Part shown: positions 17,442 through 26,239 of the stretch, in pieces
Layout of the letters: every line of letters begins with the position of its first letter
Position numbering within the stretch: position 1 is the stretch's first letter
Assembly (NCBI RefSeq): GCF_000013225.1
Contig: NC_007776.1
Span: 825,277 to 889,276 of the forward strand
Origin: Synechococcus sp. JA-2-3B'a(2-13)
GTDB taxonomy: Bacteria; Cyanobacteriota; Cyanobacteriia; Thermostichales; Thermostichaceae
DNA length: 64,000 nt
Reading direction: 5' to 3'
Position numbers and translations under genes: made by a program
The notes under the pieces: model-generated
The model's database searches: none
Told to the model about the DNA's origin: nothing
What the model saw: only the letters and a program-made list of their open reading frames with translations

Positions 17442-18668
17442 CTATATCCCGCGAGCAAGGATGTTGATGGCACCGACCAGAAAGGCCTCCGGCCCGCTGC
17501 CGCGAAAGGCCTCCGGCCCGCTGCCGCGAAAGGCCTCCGGCCCGCTGCCGCGAAAGGCCTCCGGCCCGCTGCCGCGATCGGCGTTATTCTCATAGCCGCA
17601 CGCCACGCACTCGAACCAGGCTTGGGTCTGGCGGTTGTCTGATGAAACATGGCCGCAACATGGACAGGTGCGGCTCGGGTTCTGCGGCGGCACGACAATG
17701 AGCCTGCCACCTTTCCAGGCCAGCTTGTACTCCAGCATGCAGCGGAACTCATACCACCCCTGGTCGAGAATGGCTTTGTTTAACGCTGACTTGGCGCGGA
17801 CGTTCTTCCCAGGAGCATCTGCCGTCCCTGCCGCCAACTTGGACATATTCCGCACCCGCAAGTCCTCGATGCACACGATTGCCTGGCTTTTGCTAATCGC
17901 GGTCGAGACCTTGTGCAGGAAGTCGCGGCGGGCGTTGGCCATCTGAGAATGAATACGCTGGAGGCGGGCTTTTGCCTTCTTCCAGTTGTTGCTGAACTTG
18001 ACTTTGCGGGAGAGCGCTTGCTGGGCCTTGCGCAAGCGCGCCTCGTGCCGCTTGAAGCTGTTGAGGGGCGCGTAGAACGTGCCGTCCGAGAGGGTAGCCA
18101 AGCGGGCAATGCCCATGTCCATGCCCACTGCGCCCCCCTGCGGAATAGGCCGATCAACCTCCCGCTCGGTCTGGATCGACACGAACCACTTGCCAGCGTG
18201 CTTGGATACGGTGACGCTCTTGACCTTGCCCACCACGTCGCGGCTGTTGCGGTAGCGCAGCCAGCCAAGTTTGGGCAGAAAGATGCGGCTGTTGGCCTGG
18301 TCCAGCTGGATTTGCTTGGGCGCGGGATAACGGAAACTGTCCGACCGGCCTTTTTTCTTGAACTTCGGGAAGCCGGCGCGCTGGGCGAAGAAGTGGCTGT
18401 AGGCTCGCTCCAAATCCTTGAGTGCCTGTTGCAGCGGATGCACCGGCGCATCCGCCAGCCACGCTGTATCTGCGCTGTGGCGCCACGCGGTGAGCAGCTG
18501 GCACAAGCCCGCATAGCCTAGCTTTTTCTGGCCTTGCTCGTGACGCTCCTTCTGCAACGCCAGTGCTTTGTTGTAGAGGAACCGGCAGGAGCCAGCAAAG
18601 CGGCGCATCTGCCGTTCCTGCTGGCTGTTGGGCAGCAATTCGTACTTGAAGGCTTGAAGTCGTTGCAC
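17442..18668 (-). CDS. tnpB: TnpB RNA-guided nuclease with a tandem-repeat insertion in RuvC-III
   Basis: A 408-residue protein of the TnpB/Fanzor/Cas12 ancestor family. YELLPNSQQERQMRRFAGSC is the helix-turn-helix start. The RuvC-I Asp is in AVGMDMGIARL (about residue 183), the RuvC-II Glu in IVCIEDLRVRN (about 270), and a zinc finger follows (CPCCGH and CVACGY). The RuvC-III Asp is in ENNAD (about 364). Immediately after that Asp, four copies of the octapeptide GSGPEAFR interrupt what would otherwise read NADLVGAINILARG, the normal motif. The frame is kept, but the Asp is moved away from its helix by 32 residues, so nuclease activity is doubtful. Confidence 0.9.
   Translation of the reverse strand: MQRLQAFKYELLPNSQQERQMRRFAGSCRFLYNKALALQKERHEQGQKKLGYAGLCQLLTAWRHSADTAWLADAPVHPLQQALKDLERAYSHFFAQRAGFPKFKKKGRSDSFRYPAPKQIQLDQANSRIFLPKLGWLRYRNSRDVVGKVKSVTVSKHAGKWFVSIQTEREVDRPIPQGGAVGMDMGIARLATLSDGTFYAPLNSFKRHEARLRKAQQALSRKVKFSNNWKKAKARLQRIHSQMANARRDFLHKVSTAISKSQAIVCIEDLRVRNMSKLAAGTADAPGKNVRAKSALNKAILDQGWYEFRCMLEYKLAWKGGRLIVVPPQNPSRTCPCCGHVSSDNRQTQAWFECVACGYENNADRGSGPEAFRGSGPEAFRGSGPEAFRGSGPEAFLVGAINILARGI
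17482..17577 (+). repeat. Four tandem copies of the 24-base double-hairpin element, GGCC variant
   Basis: Copies begin at 17482, 17506, 17530 and 17554 and are identical: AAGGCC-TCC-GGCC followed by CGCTGCCGCGA. The 96 bases keep the tnpB frame. Confidence 0.95.
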
Positions 18669-19002
18669 CGCTCAATCGTATTCTTGGCCTATGCGTGATG
18701 ACAACGATATTCACATGGCCGACACTGCGTTTTTAAAGGGCGTCGGCTACGGTCGGCGCTATCCTTCCCCGCCCTGAAGGACGGGGCTTGCCGCGCCTTT
18801 TGGTCAAGTTTCTGAAGCCTACACCAGCAAGACCTATAGTTGGAGTGCCGAGAAGGCTCAGAGGGCATTCGTATGCACCGAGACCTGAATGGCGCATGGG
18901 GGATTTTCCTGCATGCTTAGGTAGAACTGCCCTGTTCCGGCAATCTGCATTGGTGAAAGATGCTAGCTTTTTTAGCATCCAGTAGCCCAAAAAGTGCGGA
19001 CT
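18669..19002. other. Left end of the tnpB element and ferredoxin leader
   Basis: No gene is seen. The stretch holds the upstream region of tnpB, the left-end hairpin of the element (about 18764-18795) and about 190 bases of leader for the ferredoxin gene. Confidence 0.5.
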
Positions 19003-19488
19003 ATGGTCAAGCGTGTGCGGTTGGATCCCATTGCCCAAGTGTCTGAAATCGCCACCAACAGCAATTTGCTCTCGGTGCTGCTGCAAGAAGAGCTGAATGT
19101 GTTGAAAGAGTGCGGTGGGCGCGGCCTCTGCGCCACCTGTCATGTGTACGTTAAGGAGGGGATGGAGTCTTTATCCCCGATGAGCAAGCGGGAGCAGCGC
19201 ACCCTGGAGGTGATCACCACCTGCAAGCCTAACTCTCGCTTGGCCTGCCAAGCGCGGGTGCTGGGGGAAGGGGTGGTGGTGGAATTGCCTGCCGGGATGT
19301 ACATCCATGCTTTTCAGGATATCGAGGCGTTGATCGGTCGGCGAGCGGAGCAGCCACTTTTGCACCCTGTAACCGGCGCGGTTTTGGTGCAGGAGGGCAA
19401 GCTGATCACCCGCTCGGTGCTGGAATCGGTGAGAGGGCTGGATCTGGATATCCAAGAAGCACTGGCTCGGAGCAGCCAGGAGTTTTGA
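19003..19488 (+). CDS. Plant/bacterial-type [2Fe-2S] ferredoxin with C-terminal extension
   Basis: The ATG at 19003 gives 161 residues (a GTG at 18994 is in frame). ECGGRGLCATCHVYV with the later RLACQARV supplies the four cysteines (CX5CX2C...C) of a [2Fe-2S] cluster; the spacing and the SPMSKREQRTLE stretch resemble the adrenodoxin-like or CheW-linked cyanobacterial group rather than photosynthetic PetF. The extension after residue 110 (DIEALIGRRAEQPLLHP) is characteristic of a conserved cyanobacterial subfamily of low-potential accessory ferredoxins. The redox partner is unknown. Confidence 0.85.
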   Translation: MVKRVRLDPIAQVSEIATNSNLLSVLLQEELNVLKECGGRGLCATCHVYVKEGMESLSPMSKREQRTLEVITTCKPNSRLACQARVLGEGVVVELPAGMYIHAFQDIEALIGRRAEQPLLHPVTGAVLVQEGKLITRSVLESVRGLDLDIQEALARSSQEF

Positions 19489-19583
19489 GATTTTGATCCC
19501 ATCTTTTGAGCCAGTTTGGGCCCCTTTTTGAGGCCACTTGGCCACCCCGTATATAAACAAAGCATTCTCAGGTGAGTATTCCT

Positions 19584-20969
19584 ATGCCCCCTGTGTTTCT
19601 TGGGATCGATCTGGGCACTTCTGGGATGCGGGTGGTGGCCCTCTCAGAGCAGGGGGAGGTGGTGGCCAAAAGCGAGCGCCAGTGGGATCCCCCAGAGACC
19701 AATCCGGGCCGCTGGTTGCGAACCCTGAAAGCCCTTTTGGGACAACTGACCGCGCAACTGGGGGAGCAGTATTCCATTGCCGCTCTGAGTGCTTGCAGCA
19801 CTTCCGGCACCATTCTGCCGGTGGATGGTCGAGGCATGCCGTTGGAACAGGCGTGGCTGTATTCTGACCCACGGGGCCAGGCTCAGGCCAAGCAATTGGG
19901 GATCCCTGCCAGTTGGGGTCTCAGCCGTTGGCTGTGGTGGGCGGAAGCCTATCCTGATCAGTATCGAGACAGCTACTTGGCCCATCCGGCGGACTTTTTG
20001 CTGAGCCAACTGGGGGGGCGCAGGCAGGTGACCGATCACACCCATGCCCTCAAGAGCGGTTTCGACCTGGAGGCCTACACCTGGCCTCAGGAGTGGTTGG
20101 CGCGGCAGGGCCTAAACCCCAAGCATTTCCCCGAGGTGGTACCGCCGGGAACGGTTTTAGGAACGGTGCGAGCAGACTGGGGGTTGGGGCCGGAAGTGCT
20201 GATCGCGGCAGGGATCACCGATGGCTGTGCCGGGCAACTGGCGGCAGGGGCTATTCGCTTGGGGCAGGTTTCCACCAGCTTGGGCACAACCCTTATTTTT
20301 AAGGCCAACAGTCCGGATCCCATACAAACCCCAAGCATCTATTCCCATTTGCACCCGGACTGTGCTCCACACCGCTGTCGCGAACGAATGGTTTGGTGGC
20401 CGGGGGCCGCCTCTTTTTGTGGAGGCGGAGTTTTGCCTCATTACTTCCCCGACGGCAACCTGCAAATGCTGGATCAGCAAGCTCAGGCTTATCTGCCCAC
20501 CGGGCTGGTCAGCTATCCCCTTTGTCAGCCGGGAGAGCGTTTTCCCATTGTCGATCCCCAGTTTGCCGGGTTCTTGCCGGAGGCAGAAGAGGGATCCCCC
20601 CGTTTTTACGCTGCTTTGTTGGAGGGGGTAGCGATGGTGGAGCGGCTGGGGCTGGAAACGTTGGCCGCTCAAGGGATCCCAGTGCCAGAGCAGAGCCCGA
20701 TTTTCACCACCGGTGGAGGCAGCAAAAGCCCTCTCTGGTTGCGCCTACGCGCCAGCATCCTTGCTCGTCCCTTGGCTGTGGTGAAACACCCGGAGCCGGC
20801 TGTGGGGGCAGCCATCTTGGCCGCTTCTGCCTATTGGTGCTGCTCTGTCCAACAGGCTGCCGATCGATTGGTACAGGTAGAACGCTATGTTCAACCGGAT
20901 CCAGAGTGGGTGAAGTCTTACGCAGAGATCTACTCGGTCTTTCACAGCCGCCTGAGCAACCTGCTTTGA
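19584..20969 (+). CDS. FGGY-family carbohydrate kinase, possibly D-ribulose kinase
   Basis: The ATG at 19584 is preceded by AGGTGAG at good spacing and gives 461 residues; a GTG at 19572 would add four. The ATPase-fold start VFLGIDLGTSGMRVVAL and the later TDGCAGQLAAGA and TTGGGSKSPLWLR segments define the FGGY fold. Cyanobacterial and plant proteins of this subgroup were shown to phosphorylate D-ribulose, which I take as the most likely activity; another pentulose is possible. A copy of the dispersed 24-base element lies within the gene, encoding the CAPHRCRERM text. Confidence 0.85.
   Translation: MPPVFLGIDLGTSGMRVVALSEQGEVVAKSERQWDPPETNPGRWLRTLKALLGQLTAQLGEQYSIAALSACSTSGTILPVDGRGMPLEQAWLYSDPRGQAQAKQLGIPASWGLSRWLWWAEAYPDQYRDSYLAHPADFLLSQLGGRRQVTDHTHALKSGFDLEAYTWPQEWLARQGLNPKHFPEVVPPGTVLGTVRADWGLGPEVLIAAGITDGCAGQLAAGAIRLGQVSTSLGTTLIFKANSPDPIQTPSIYSHLHPDCAPHRCRERMVWWPGAASFCGGGVLPHYFPDGNLQMLDQQAQAYLPTGLVSYPLCQPGERFPIVDPQFAGFLPEAEEGSPRFYAALLEGVAMVERLGLETLAAQGIPVPEQSPIFTTGGGSKSPLWLRLRASILARPLAVVKHPEPAVGAAILAASAYWCCSVQQAADRLVQVERYVQPDPEWVKSYAEIYSVFHSRLSNLL
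20360..20383 (+). repeat. Dispersed 24-base double-hairpin element inside the kinase gene
   Basis: GTGC-TCC-ACAC (one mismatch in the stem) followed by CGCTGTCGCGA. Confidence 0.6.
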
Positions 20970-21053
20970 CATGTTCCCCGCTCTACTGGCTTGCTTCCCC
21001 GTAGCGGTAGGGTGAGGATTCTTGTTACTGGTTCCACAACAGCCCTTGCCGCA

Positions 21054-21077
21054 AAGGATCCCGTCCCGCTTTCGCCA
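21054..21077 (+). repeat. Dispersed 24-base element, diverged intergenic copy
   Basis: AAGGAT-CCC-GTCC followed by CGCTTTCGCCA. Confidence 0.6.
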
Positions 21078-21374
21078 GTAGGTTTCCCCTCTAAAACAGC
21101 GATGATGGTTTCCCAGTTGTTCAGGCTACAGACTTATGACTATGTAAGTATTAAGCGGTCACGGGATACAGCTGCCTACCTACGTTTTTTGAGCTTCGTG
21201 AATGCTCAGCCGTGGAAACGAGATTCTTTTTAAACGGAAATGAAACATTTTCGTTGCATTGCTTCCTAACTTTCCTTCTCTCCTAACTAAAGAGAAGCTA
21301 GGGGTGAGGGTCGGCAGCGAGGTGTCTCAATCTTGTTTGAAGCGACTGTAAAAGCATTCTGACATCGAAAAGCA

Positions 21375-21407
21375 GGGATCCCCGCTTGGGGATCCCCGAT
21401 TTTATTT
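21375..21407. terminator. Bidirectional intrinsic terminator
   Basis: A nine-base stem (GGGATCCCC / GGGGATCCC) with loop GCTT is followed by CGATTTTATTT on the plus strand and by TGCTTTTC on the minus strand. It is 20 bases past the stop of the minus-strand gene at 21428. Its arms contain the GGGATCCC palindrome. Confidence 0.65.
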
Positions 21408-21427
21408 GGCCGGAGCCGCAAGCCAAG

Positions 21428-21649
21428 CTAGGGCTGCCGCCGGAAGCTCCTGACTTCCAAAACCGGCCCTACCTGAGCCACCGTCACCATGTCTTCTCTG
21501 ATCTGTCCCTGGATGGTGACCTCTAGTCCCTCTTGCAAGAGCTCTTTGGGGGCACGGAAAAGGGCATAGTGCTCGCCGGAAGGCAGCGTCAGCACCCACA
21601 CTCCCCCTTCGATATCCAGGAACTGGATGGTACCGCTGTACTCTTGCAT
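21428..21649 (-). CDS. Small hypothetical protein coupled to the subtilase gene
   Basis: A 73-residue protein whose ATG (21649) overlaps the subtilase stop as TGATG, indicating coupled translation. It begins MQEYSGTIQFLDIEGGVWVL and has alternating hydrophobic strands (GEHYALFR, LEVTIQGQIRED, VGPVLEVRSF), which suggests a small beta-barrel of OB-like type. No named family is recognised. The frame is open further upstream, but that part overlaps the protease. It may act with the protease; this is inferred only from coupling. Confidence 0.6.
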   Translation of the reverse strand: MQEYSGTIQFLDIEGGVWVLTLPSGEHYALFRAPKELLQEGLEVTIQGQIREDMVTVAQVGPVLEVRSFRRQP

Positions 21650-23502
21650 CACTGCCTCAGCGCCAGCCCGGTTGCCGTGGATTGAGATTCCGTAGCCGCT
21701 TGCGCTCCCAAGTAGGCCAGGCCCAGGCAGAGCAAGCCATTGAAGAGCAAGAAGGAGCGACCCAACCAAGCAGAGGATCCAAGCCATAGCACCCCCTCAT
21801 AAAACAGGGATCCGGACAAGAGCAGATGCGAGGCCATGCCGATGCACAAGCCAATCACCGCCCAGCGCCAGCGCCGATGGCCCAGGAGCAGCAACATCAA
21901 CAGGCCTGGGATCAACACGCTGGCAAATAGGGGGTTCAAGGCATTGGTCTGGGCAAAGGCGGTGCCCAACTCCGGCAGGGAGCTACCCGCCAATTGGAAG
22001 GGCCAACGGGGGCCACCGACAATCGCCAACCCCTGCAAGGGGAAAAGACCGGCACTGCCCAAAAGCATCCCAGCCAGCAAAGGCACCGTCTGCAGCAGCC
22101 GCTTGGGAGCCAGCCACCAGCGGATCAGCACCAGGATAATGTAGCCGCCCACCACCATCAGCAGCTTCGGCACCAGAGCAATCGGGCCACCATCGAACCA
22201 GAAGCGTGGGTTGAGGTAGCCATTGTTGTTCAGGTACTGCAGGAAGTCCTTCAACCAGAGCACCAAGGGGTTTTCCTCCTGTTGCCCTGTGGCCCTGGCC
22301 AGCGCCTTGGCTGCATCCAAACGACCAGCCCCGTAGAAGTTCTGTTTGTCGCCGGGCACCGGGGTAGCCGACATTTTCAGCACTTCTTCCACCTTGTCCG
22401 GGTCTTTGATGCCCTGAGCCTGGATCAGGGCTGCCACACCGGCTACGTGGGGAGTGGCCATGCTGGTGCCTTGGAAGTAGGCAAAGACCGGCTCGTTGGG
22501 GTTACGACGATTGATGGTTTGCTGCAGAATGCCGTACTCGGGGTGATCAGGCGTTTTGGCTCCGCCGGGAGCAGAGATGTCCACCCCCACCCCATAGTTG
22601 GAGTAGGGGGCTTTCTCCCCGTTGGGCCCCGTGGCCGAGACAGCGATCACATGCGGGTAGCGGGCCGGGTAGCTCACCTGGTTGGAGTTTTCGTTGCCAG
22701 CGGCTGCGATCACCGTCACCCCCTTACTGTGGGCATAGGCCACCGCCTCTTCCATCAGTTGGGCAGAAGCGCGGCTACCCAGGCTGAGGTTGATGATCGT
22801 AGCCCCGTGGTCGGCAGCATAGCGGATCCCTTCCACCACATCCGACAGGGATCCAAAGCCATTGGCATCCAACACCCGTACCGGCATGATCTTGGCCTTG
22901 AAGGCAATGCCGGCTACACCCAAGACATTGTTGGTGGATTGGGCGATGGTTCCCGCCACATGGGTGCCGTGGCCGTTGAGGTCTTCCGGCTCCTCATCGT
23001 CGTCCACAAAGTCATAGCCCTTAACAAATTGGGTTTGGGCCAGGTCGGGAACTCGGGTTACTCCTGTGTCCACCACGGCTACCGTCACCCCTTCCCCTTG
23101 GGAGATGTCCCAGGCTTCCGGCATGCGGATGGCCCTGAGGTTCCATTGCTGGGGATAGAGGCGGTCGTTGGGCACGAAAGCCGCCTGGAATTGATAGTTG
23201 GGGTGAGCATACTCGATCAAAGCTTCGTCGGTGAGCCGCTTAACCAGCCGCCGCGTGGATCCCAGGTGGTTGGCATCCACGTCAAACAGATAGATCGCTT
23301 CCTGGCGGGCAAAAGCGCTGTCGCTGCTGGGGCGGAGCGTCAAATGATACTCTTTAGCGATAGCAGCAATCTGACTGGGGGTGGCCGTGTTTACAAAATT
23401 GACCACGATGCTGTCGTAGGGGGCGGATCCCTTGCCGCAAGCCGTCAACAGCAAGGCCATCAAGCCGGCGCAGCAAAGACCCAACCAGCGTCTGAATTTC
23501 AT
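21649..23502 (-). CDS. Lipoprotein subtilase (S8 family) with C-terminal membrane domain
   Basis: A 617-residue protein. An N-terminal signal ends in a lipobox (LLLTAC, Cys22), so it is probably lipid-anchored outside the cytoplasmic membrane. Residues about 30-110 look like an inhibitor-type propeptide. The catalytic triad is visible: Asp145 (VAVVDTGV), His178 (NGHGTHVAG) and Ser347 (GTSMATPHVAG), with the oxyanion Asn in AAAGNEN. After about residue 425 the protein has hydrophobic segments such as LLMVVGGYIILVLI and VLIPGLLMLLLL, an unusual polytopic C-terminus for a subtilase. A small ORF is translationally coupled downstream. Confidence 0.9.
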   Translation of the reverse strand: MKFRRWLGLCCAGLMALLLTACGKGSAPYDSIVVNFVNTATPSQIAAIAKEYHLTLRPSSDSAFARQEAIYLFDVDANHLGSTRRLVKRLTDEALIEYAHPNYQFQAAFVPNDRLYPQQWNLRAIRMPEAWDISQGEGVTVAVVDTGVTRVPDLAQTQFVKGYDFVDDDEEPEDLNGHGTHVAGTIAQSTNNVLGVAGIAFKAKIMPVRVLDANGFGSLSDVVEGIRYAADHGATIINLSLGSRASAQLMEEAVAYAHSKGVTVIAAAGNENSNQVSYPARYPHVIAVSATGPNGEKAPYSNYGVGVDISAPGGAKTPDHPEYGILQQTINRRNPNEPVFAYFQGTSMATPHVAGVAALIQAQGIKDPDKVEEVLKMSATPVPGDKQNFYGAGRLDAAKALARATGQQEENPLVLWLKDFLQYLNNNGYLNPRFWFDGGPIALVPKLLMVVGGYIILVLIRWWLAPKRLLQTVPLLAGMLLGSAGLFPLQGLAIVGGPRWPFQLAGSSLPELGTAFAQTNALNPLFASVLIPGLLMLLLLGHRRWRWAVIGLCIGMASHLLLSGSLFYEGVLWLGSSAWLGRSFLLFNGLLCLGLAYLGAQAATESQSTATGLALRQ

Positions 23503-23701
23503 AATTCACGCCCTCGGGATCCAAAAAATGTTGCAACCAGTATGCCCTCTGGATTGACAATTGACGAGATGAGATCCGGCATGGGGGCAAAATTGCCAAA
23601 AGGTGCAATCTTCGCCGCGCAAGAAGGGATCCCAGCCCTGCCGAGAAAGTGCTATGACAAGATGAGCGTAAATTGCCGCTTGGAGGGGGGAATCAGGATC
23701 G

Positions 23702-24418
23702 ATGGATAGAGTCTTGCAGCTCATGATCCAGGGTTGGTACTACTCCATCCCCCTGTTGACGTTCTCGGTCTTCTCAGTGGCCTGTTGCATTGAGCGGGTG
23801 CTGTTTTGGTGGAAGATCACCCATCGGCAGGAGGAGGTGGTGCAGCAAGCCCTGAGCCAGTACCGCCGCAACCCACGCGCTGCCCAGTATTTGCTGGAGC
23901 AAAATGCCGATCTGCCGATTGCCCGCATCTTTTTGGCCGGGTTGGAGCTGAACGAGGCCAGCCCGGAAGATTTTAAGCTGGCTCTGGAAACGGCCCTGGC
24001 GGCAGAAGTGCCTCTGCTGAAGCGCTTCAACACTGTCTTCGACACCGTAATCACCGTTGCCCCCTTCTTGGGCTTGTTGGGCACCGTCACCGGCATCATC
24101 CAGATCCTCAGCTCCATTCAACTGGGGGATATCGGCGGCACCGATACCCAGGGGGTAGGTCGGGGGATCGCCGAAGCCTTGTACTCGACGGCCTTTGGAC
24201 TGATTGTGGCTATTCCCACCCTGTTGATTTCCAACGTCTTCCGCTCTTTGTACCTGCGGCAACTCTCTAAGATCCAAGAGTACGGCGGCATGCTGGAGCT
24301 GCTGCATCGGCAGCGGCAAGAGATGCAGGCCCAACAGCTTTCCCAGTATTCCTACACCCAATCTAGCCCCAGTGGCAGCTCCACCCTTCCCCCCTACTCC
24401 TCGCTTGAGCCCTCCTAA
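23702..24418 (+). CDS. exbB: ExbB/TolQ/MotA-type proton channel subunit
   Basis: A 238-residue protein with three membrane helices: residues about 15-33 (IPLLTFSVFSVACCIER), then two near the middle (TVAPFLGLLGTVTGIIQIL and STAFGLIVAIPTLLISN). The APFLGLLGTVTGI and GI.EAL..TA.GL.VAIP patterns are diagnostic. ExbB forms a pentameric channel around an ExbD dimer and converts proton flow into force on an outer membrane partner. exbD starts three bases after the stop. No tonB lies in the window. The C-terminus is Gln/Ser-rich. Confidence 0.92.
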   Translation: MDRVLQLMIQGWYYSIPLLTFSVFSVACCIERVLFWWKITHRQEEVVQQALSQYRRNPRAAQYLLEQNADLPIARIFLAGLELNEASPEDFKLALETALAAEVPLLKRFNTVFDTVITVAPFLGLLGTVTGIIQILSSIQLGDIGGTDTQGVGRGIAEALYSTAFGLIVAIPTLLISNVFRSLYLRQLSKIQEYGGMLELLHRQRQEMQAQQLSQYSYTQSSPSGSSTLPPYSSLEPS

Positions 24419-24421
24419 CCT

Positions 24422-24847
24422 ATGCGCATCCCCGAAGAGAACTTCCGAGCTGGCGAGATCAACATCGTGCCCCTGATCGATGTCATCTTCTCGATCTTGG
24501 TGTTTTTCGTGATCGCCAGCCTGGTGCTCACCCGCTCCGAGGCTCTGGATGTGAACCTGCCGGACGCGACCACAGCCGAAGTTCGTCTGCAGCCGGATGT
24601 AACGGTGAGCCTGACGGCGGAAGGACAGATTGCTGTCAATCAGGAGAAGATTGCCGATATCTCTGCTCTGATCCCAGCAGTGGAACGCATCCTGGCCGAG
24701 AAGCCGGCTGAAGGGCGCCGCTTGGTGGTGATCAACGCTGATTTGGCCCTCTCCCACGGCAAGGTGGTGGAGGTGATGGATACTCTGCAGCGGGTGCCCA
24801 ATGTCAGCCTGGCAATTGCCGCCCGCCGCCCCAGCAGTAATCGGTAG
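24422..24847 (+). CDS. exbD: ExbD/TolR biopolymer transport protein
   Basis: A 141-residue protein: short cytoplasmic N-terminus, one membrane helix with the essential Asp (NIVPLIDVIFSILVFFVIAS; Asp near residue 20), then a periplasmic domain ending LSLAIAARRPSSNR in character. The length matches the family. It forms an operon with exbB, three bases apart. Confidence 0.92.
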   Translation: MRIPEENFRAGEINIVPLIDVIFSILVFFVIASLVLTRSEALDVNLPDATTAEVRLQPDVTVSLTAEGQIAVNQEKIADISALIPAVERILAEKPAEGRRLVVINADLALSHGKVVEVMDTLQRVPNVSLAIAARRPSSNR

Positions 24848-24919
24848 CCAGCTTAGGATTTGGGCCAGTTTTGTCAAATATAGTCATTTCAGGTTAGGGT
24901 GAGACGCCTAGGCTACTGG

Positions 24920-24943
24920 TCGCGCCAGCGGGACGGAGTCCTT
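24920..24943 (-). repeat. Dispersed 24-base double-hairpin element, GGAC variant
   Basis: Minus-strand AAGGAC-TCC-GTCC followed by CGCTGGCGCGA, in the exbD-argF intergenic region. Confidence 0.8.
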
Positions 24944-24983
24944 GAAAAACCTTCTGGCCCTCTGCATTATCGCTCCGCAACGC

Positions 24984-25007
24984 TATTGCTCTGCAACGCC
25001 GACGCGA
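24984..25007 (+). repeat. Dispersed 24-base double-hairpin element, TTGC variant
   Basis: TTGC-TCT-GCAA followed by CGCCGACGCGA. A weaker partial copy precedes it at about 24966. Confidence 0.6.
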
Positions 25008-25117
25008 CCAACGTTTGGGGTGTGGGTGCAGTGTCCTGGTTTAAATCGAAATGACCATAGACCCAGTTTTCCGGTAAGCTCATTTGCTAACCCGCTCTCT
25101 AGCCTGGGGGTGAGGGG

Positions 25118-26062
25118 TCATCCTGCGCCCAGCACCTGAATCAGGAGTGCCTTTTGCACATGTAGGCGATTTTCCGCCTGATCCCACACGCGGGACTGGG
25201 ATCCCTCCAGTACTTCAGTGGTGATTTCCTCTTCCCGGTGGGCCGGCAGGCAGTGCAGCACAATGGCTTGCGGATCCGCCCGTTGCAGCAGCTCGGCATT
25301 GACCTGGTAGGGCAGAAAGGTGGCCTTGCGGGCCTCGGCCTCAGCTTCTTGACCCATGCTGGCCCACACGTCGGTATAGACCACCTGGGATCCAGAGACG
25401 GCTTCCTGGGGATCCTGCAGCACCAACACCTGGGATCCCTGGGCCAGAGTGCGGGCTTGCTCCACCACTGCCGCATCCGGCTCGTAACCGGGGGGGGTGG
25501 CGACGCGGATGTGGATCCCGCTCATGGCACAGCCCAGCAGCAGGGAGTGGGCAACGTTATTGCCATCGCCGCAATAGGCCAGGGTCAGGCCCGCCAGTTG
25601 GCCAAAGTTCTCCTGAATGGTGAGCAGATCGGCTAACACCTGACAGGGGTGAAACTGATCGGTGAGGGCGTTGATCACCGGAACATCGGCATACTCGGCA
25701 AAGGTTTCCAGCTCCTTCTGGTCGTAGGTGCGAATGGCGATCACATCCAGGTAGCGGGAGAGGACGCGGGCCGTATCCTGCAGGGGCTCGCCGCGGCTCA
25801 CCTGCATCACTGTCGGCACCAGATCGAGGGTGCTGCCCCCGCATTGGGCCATGGCTGCCGTAAAACTGGCGCGGGTGCGGGTAGAAGCCTTCTGAAACAA
25901 CAGCCCCAACACCCGACCCCGCAGCTCCACCCGATAGGGATCCCGCTTTAACTCAGCCGCCTGGGCTAGCAGGGCCGACAGCTCCGCCGGGGTTAGGTCG
26001 CTGAGCTTGAGCAGATCCCGTCCGGCCAAGTTTATGGATCCCGCGATCTTCGACCCCGCCAT
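25118..26062 (-). CDS. argF: Ornithine carbamoyltransferase
   Basis: The ATG at 26062 gives 314 residues (a GTG at 26077 is in frame). The carbamoyl phosphate loop is QKASTRTRASF; HPCQVLADLLTI, the ornithine-side VYTDVWASMGQE motif and HCLPAHREEEIT complete the family signature. It makes citrulline from ornithine and carbamoyl phosphate in arginine synthesis. It is monocistronic here, convergent with exbBD. Confidence 0.96.
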   Translation of the reverse strand: MAGSKIAGSINLAGRDLLKLSDLTPAELSALLAQAAELKRDPYRVELRGRVLGLLFQKASTRTRASFTAAMAQCGGSTLDLVPTVMQVSRGEPLQDTARVLSRYLDVIAIRTYDQKELETFAEYADVPVINALTDQFHPCQVLADLLTIQENFGQLAGLTLAYCGDGNNVAHSLLLGCAMSGIHIRVATPPGYEPDAAVVEQARTLAQGSQVLVLQDPQEAVSGSQVVYTDVWASMGQEAEAEARKATFLPYQVNAELLQRADPQAIVLHCLPAHREEEITTEVLEGSQSRVWDQAENRLHVQKALLIQVLGAG

Positions 26063-26239
26063 TGTGCTACGCGCCACCTACAGAAACAATAAAAGCATCC
26101 CCAGCCCGGCGCTGGTCAACACTCCTCGAATAACTCGAATGAGAAGAGTCTTAATAGTCTTAAATAGCTTGGGCCTCGGCTTAACCCCAGTCTCAGGAGT
26201 GCCAGATCTGAGACCCATCAAAACCGCCCCCAACACCGG

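Larger units (their letters stand above)
17241..18802 (-). mobile_element. IS1341-type (tnpB-only) element of the IS200/IS605 superfamily
   Basis: The left end, at 18764-18802, has a subterminal imperfect hairpin (CCCCGCCC-TGAA-GGACGGGG in plus orientation) and abuts TTGAC read on the minus strand at 18803-18807, a plausible TAM/insertion site. The right end, near 17241-17272, has the matching hairpin (CTCCCCGGCC-TGAA-GGCTGGAG) and finishes GGATGTCAA on the minus strand. There is no tnpA transposase, so it must move in trans or be a resident homing element. It lies between ftrC and a ferredoxin gene, breaking no recognisable gene. Confidence 0.7.
20970..21427. other. Intergenic region without a gene
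   Basis: No convincing gene. A plus-strand frame of 80 codons (20991-21233) has no start signal or domain. The region contains a copy of the dispersed element, an AT-rich stretch around 21110-21350 and the bidirectional terminator at 21375-21407. Confidence 0.5.

Noticed and set aside
20991-21233. An 80-codon frame after the sugar kinase
   Set aside because: Contains a diverged dispersed repeat, lacks a start signal and has no protein-like text.
21994-23709. A 571-codon open frame antisense to the subtilase
   Set aside because: Mirror of a well-supported protease gene; composition is His/Gly/Val-rich shadow text without domains.
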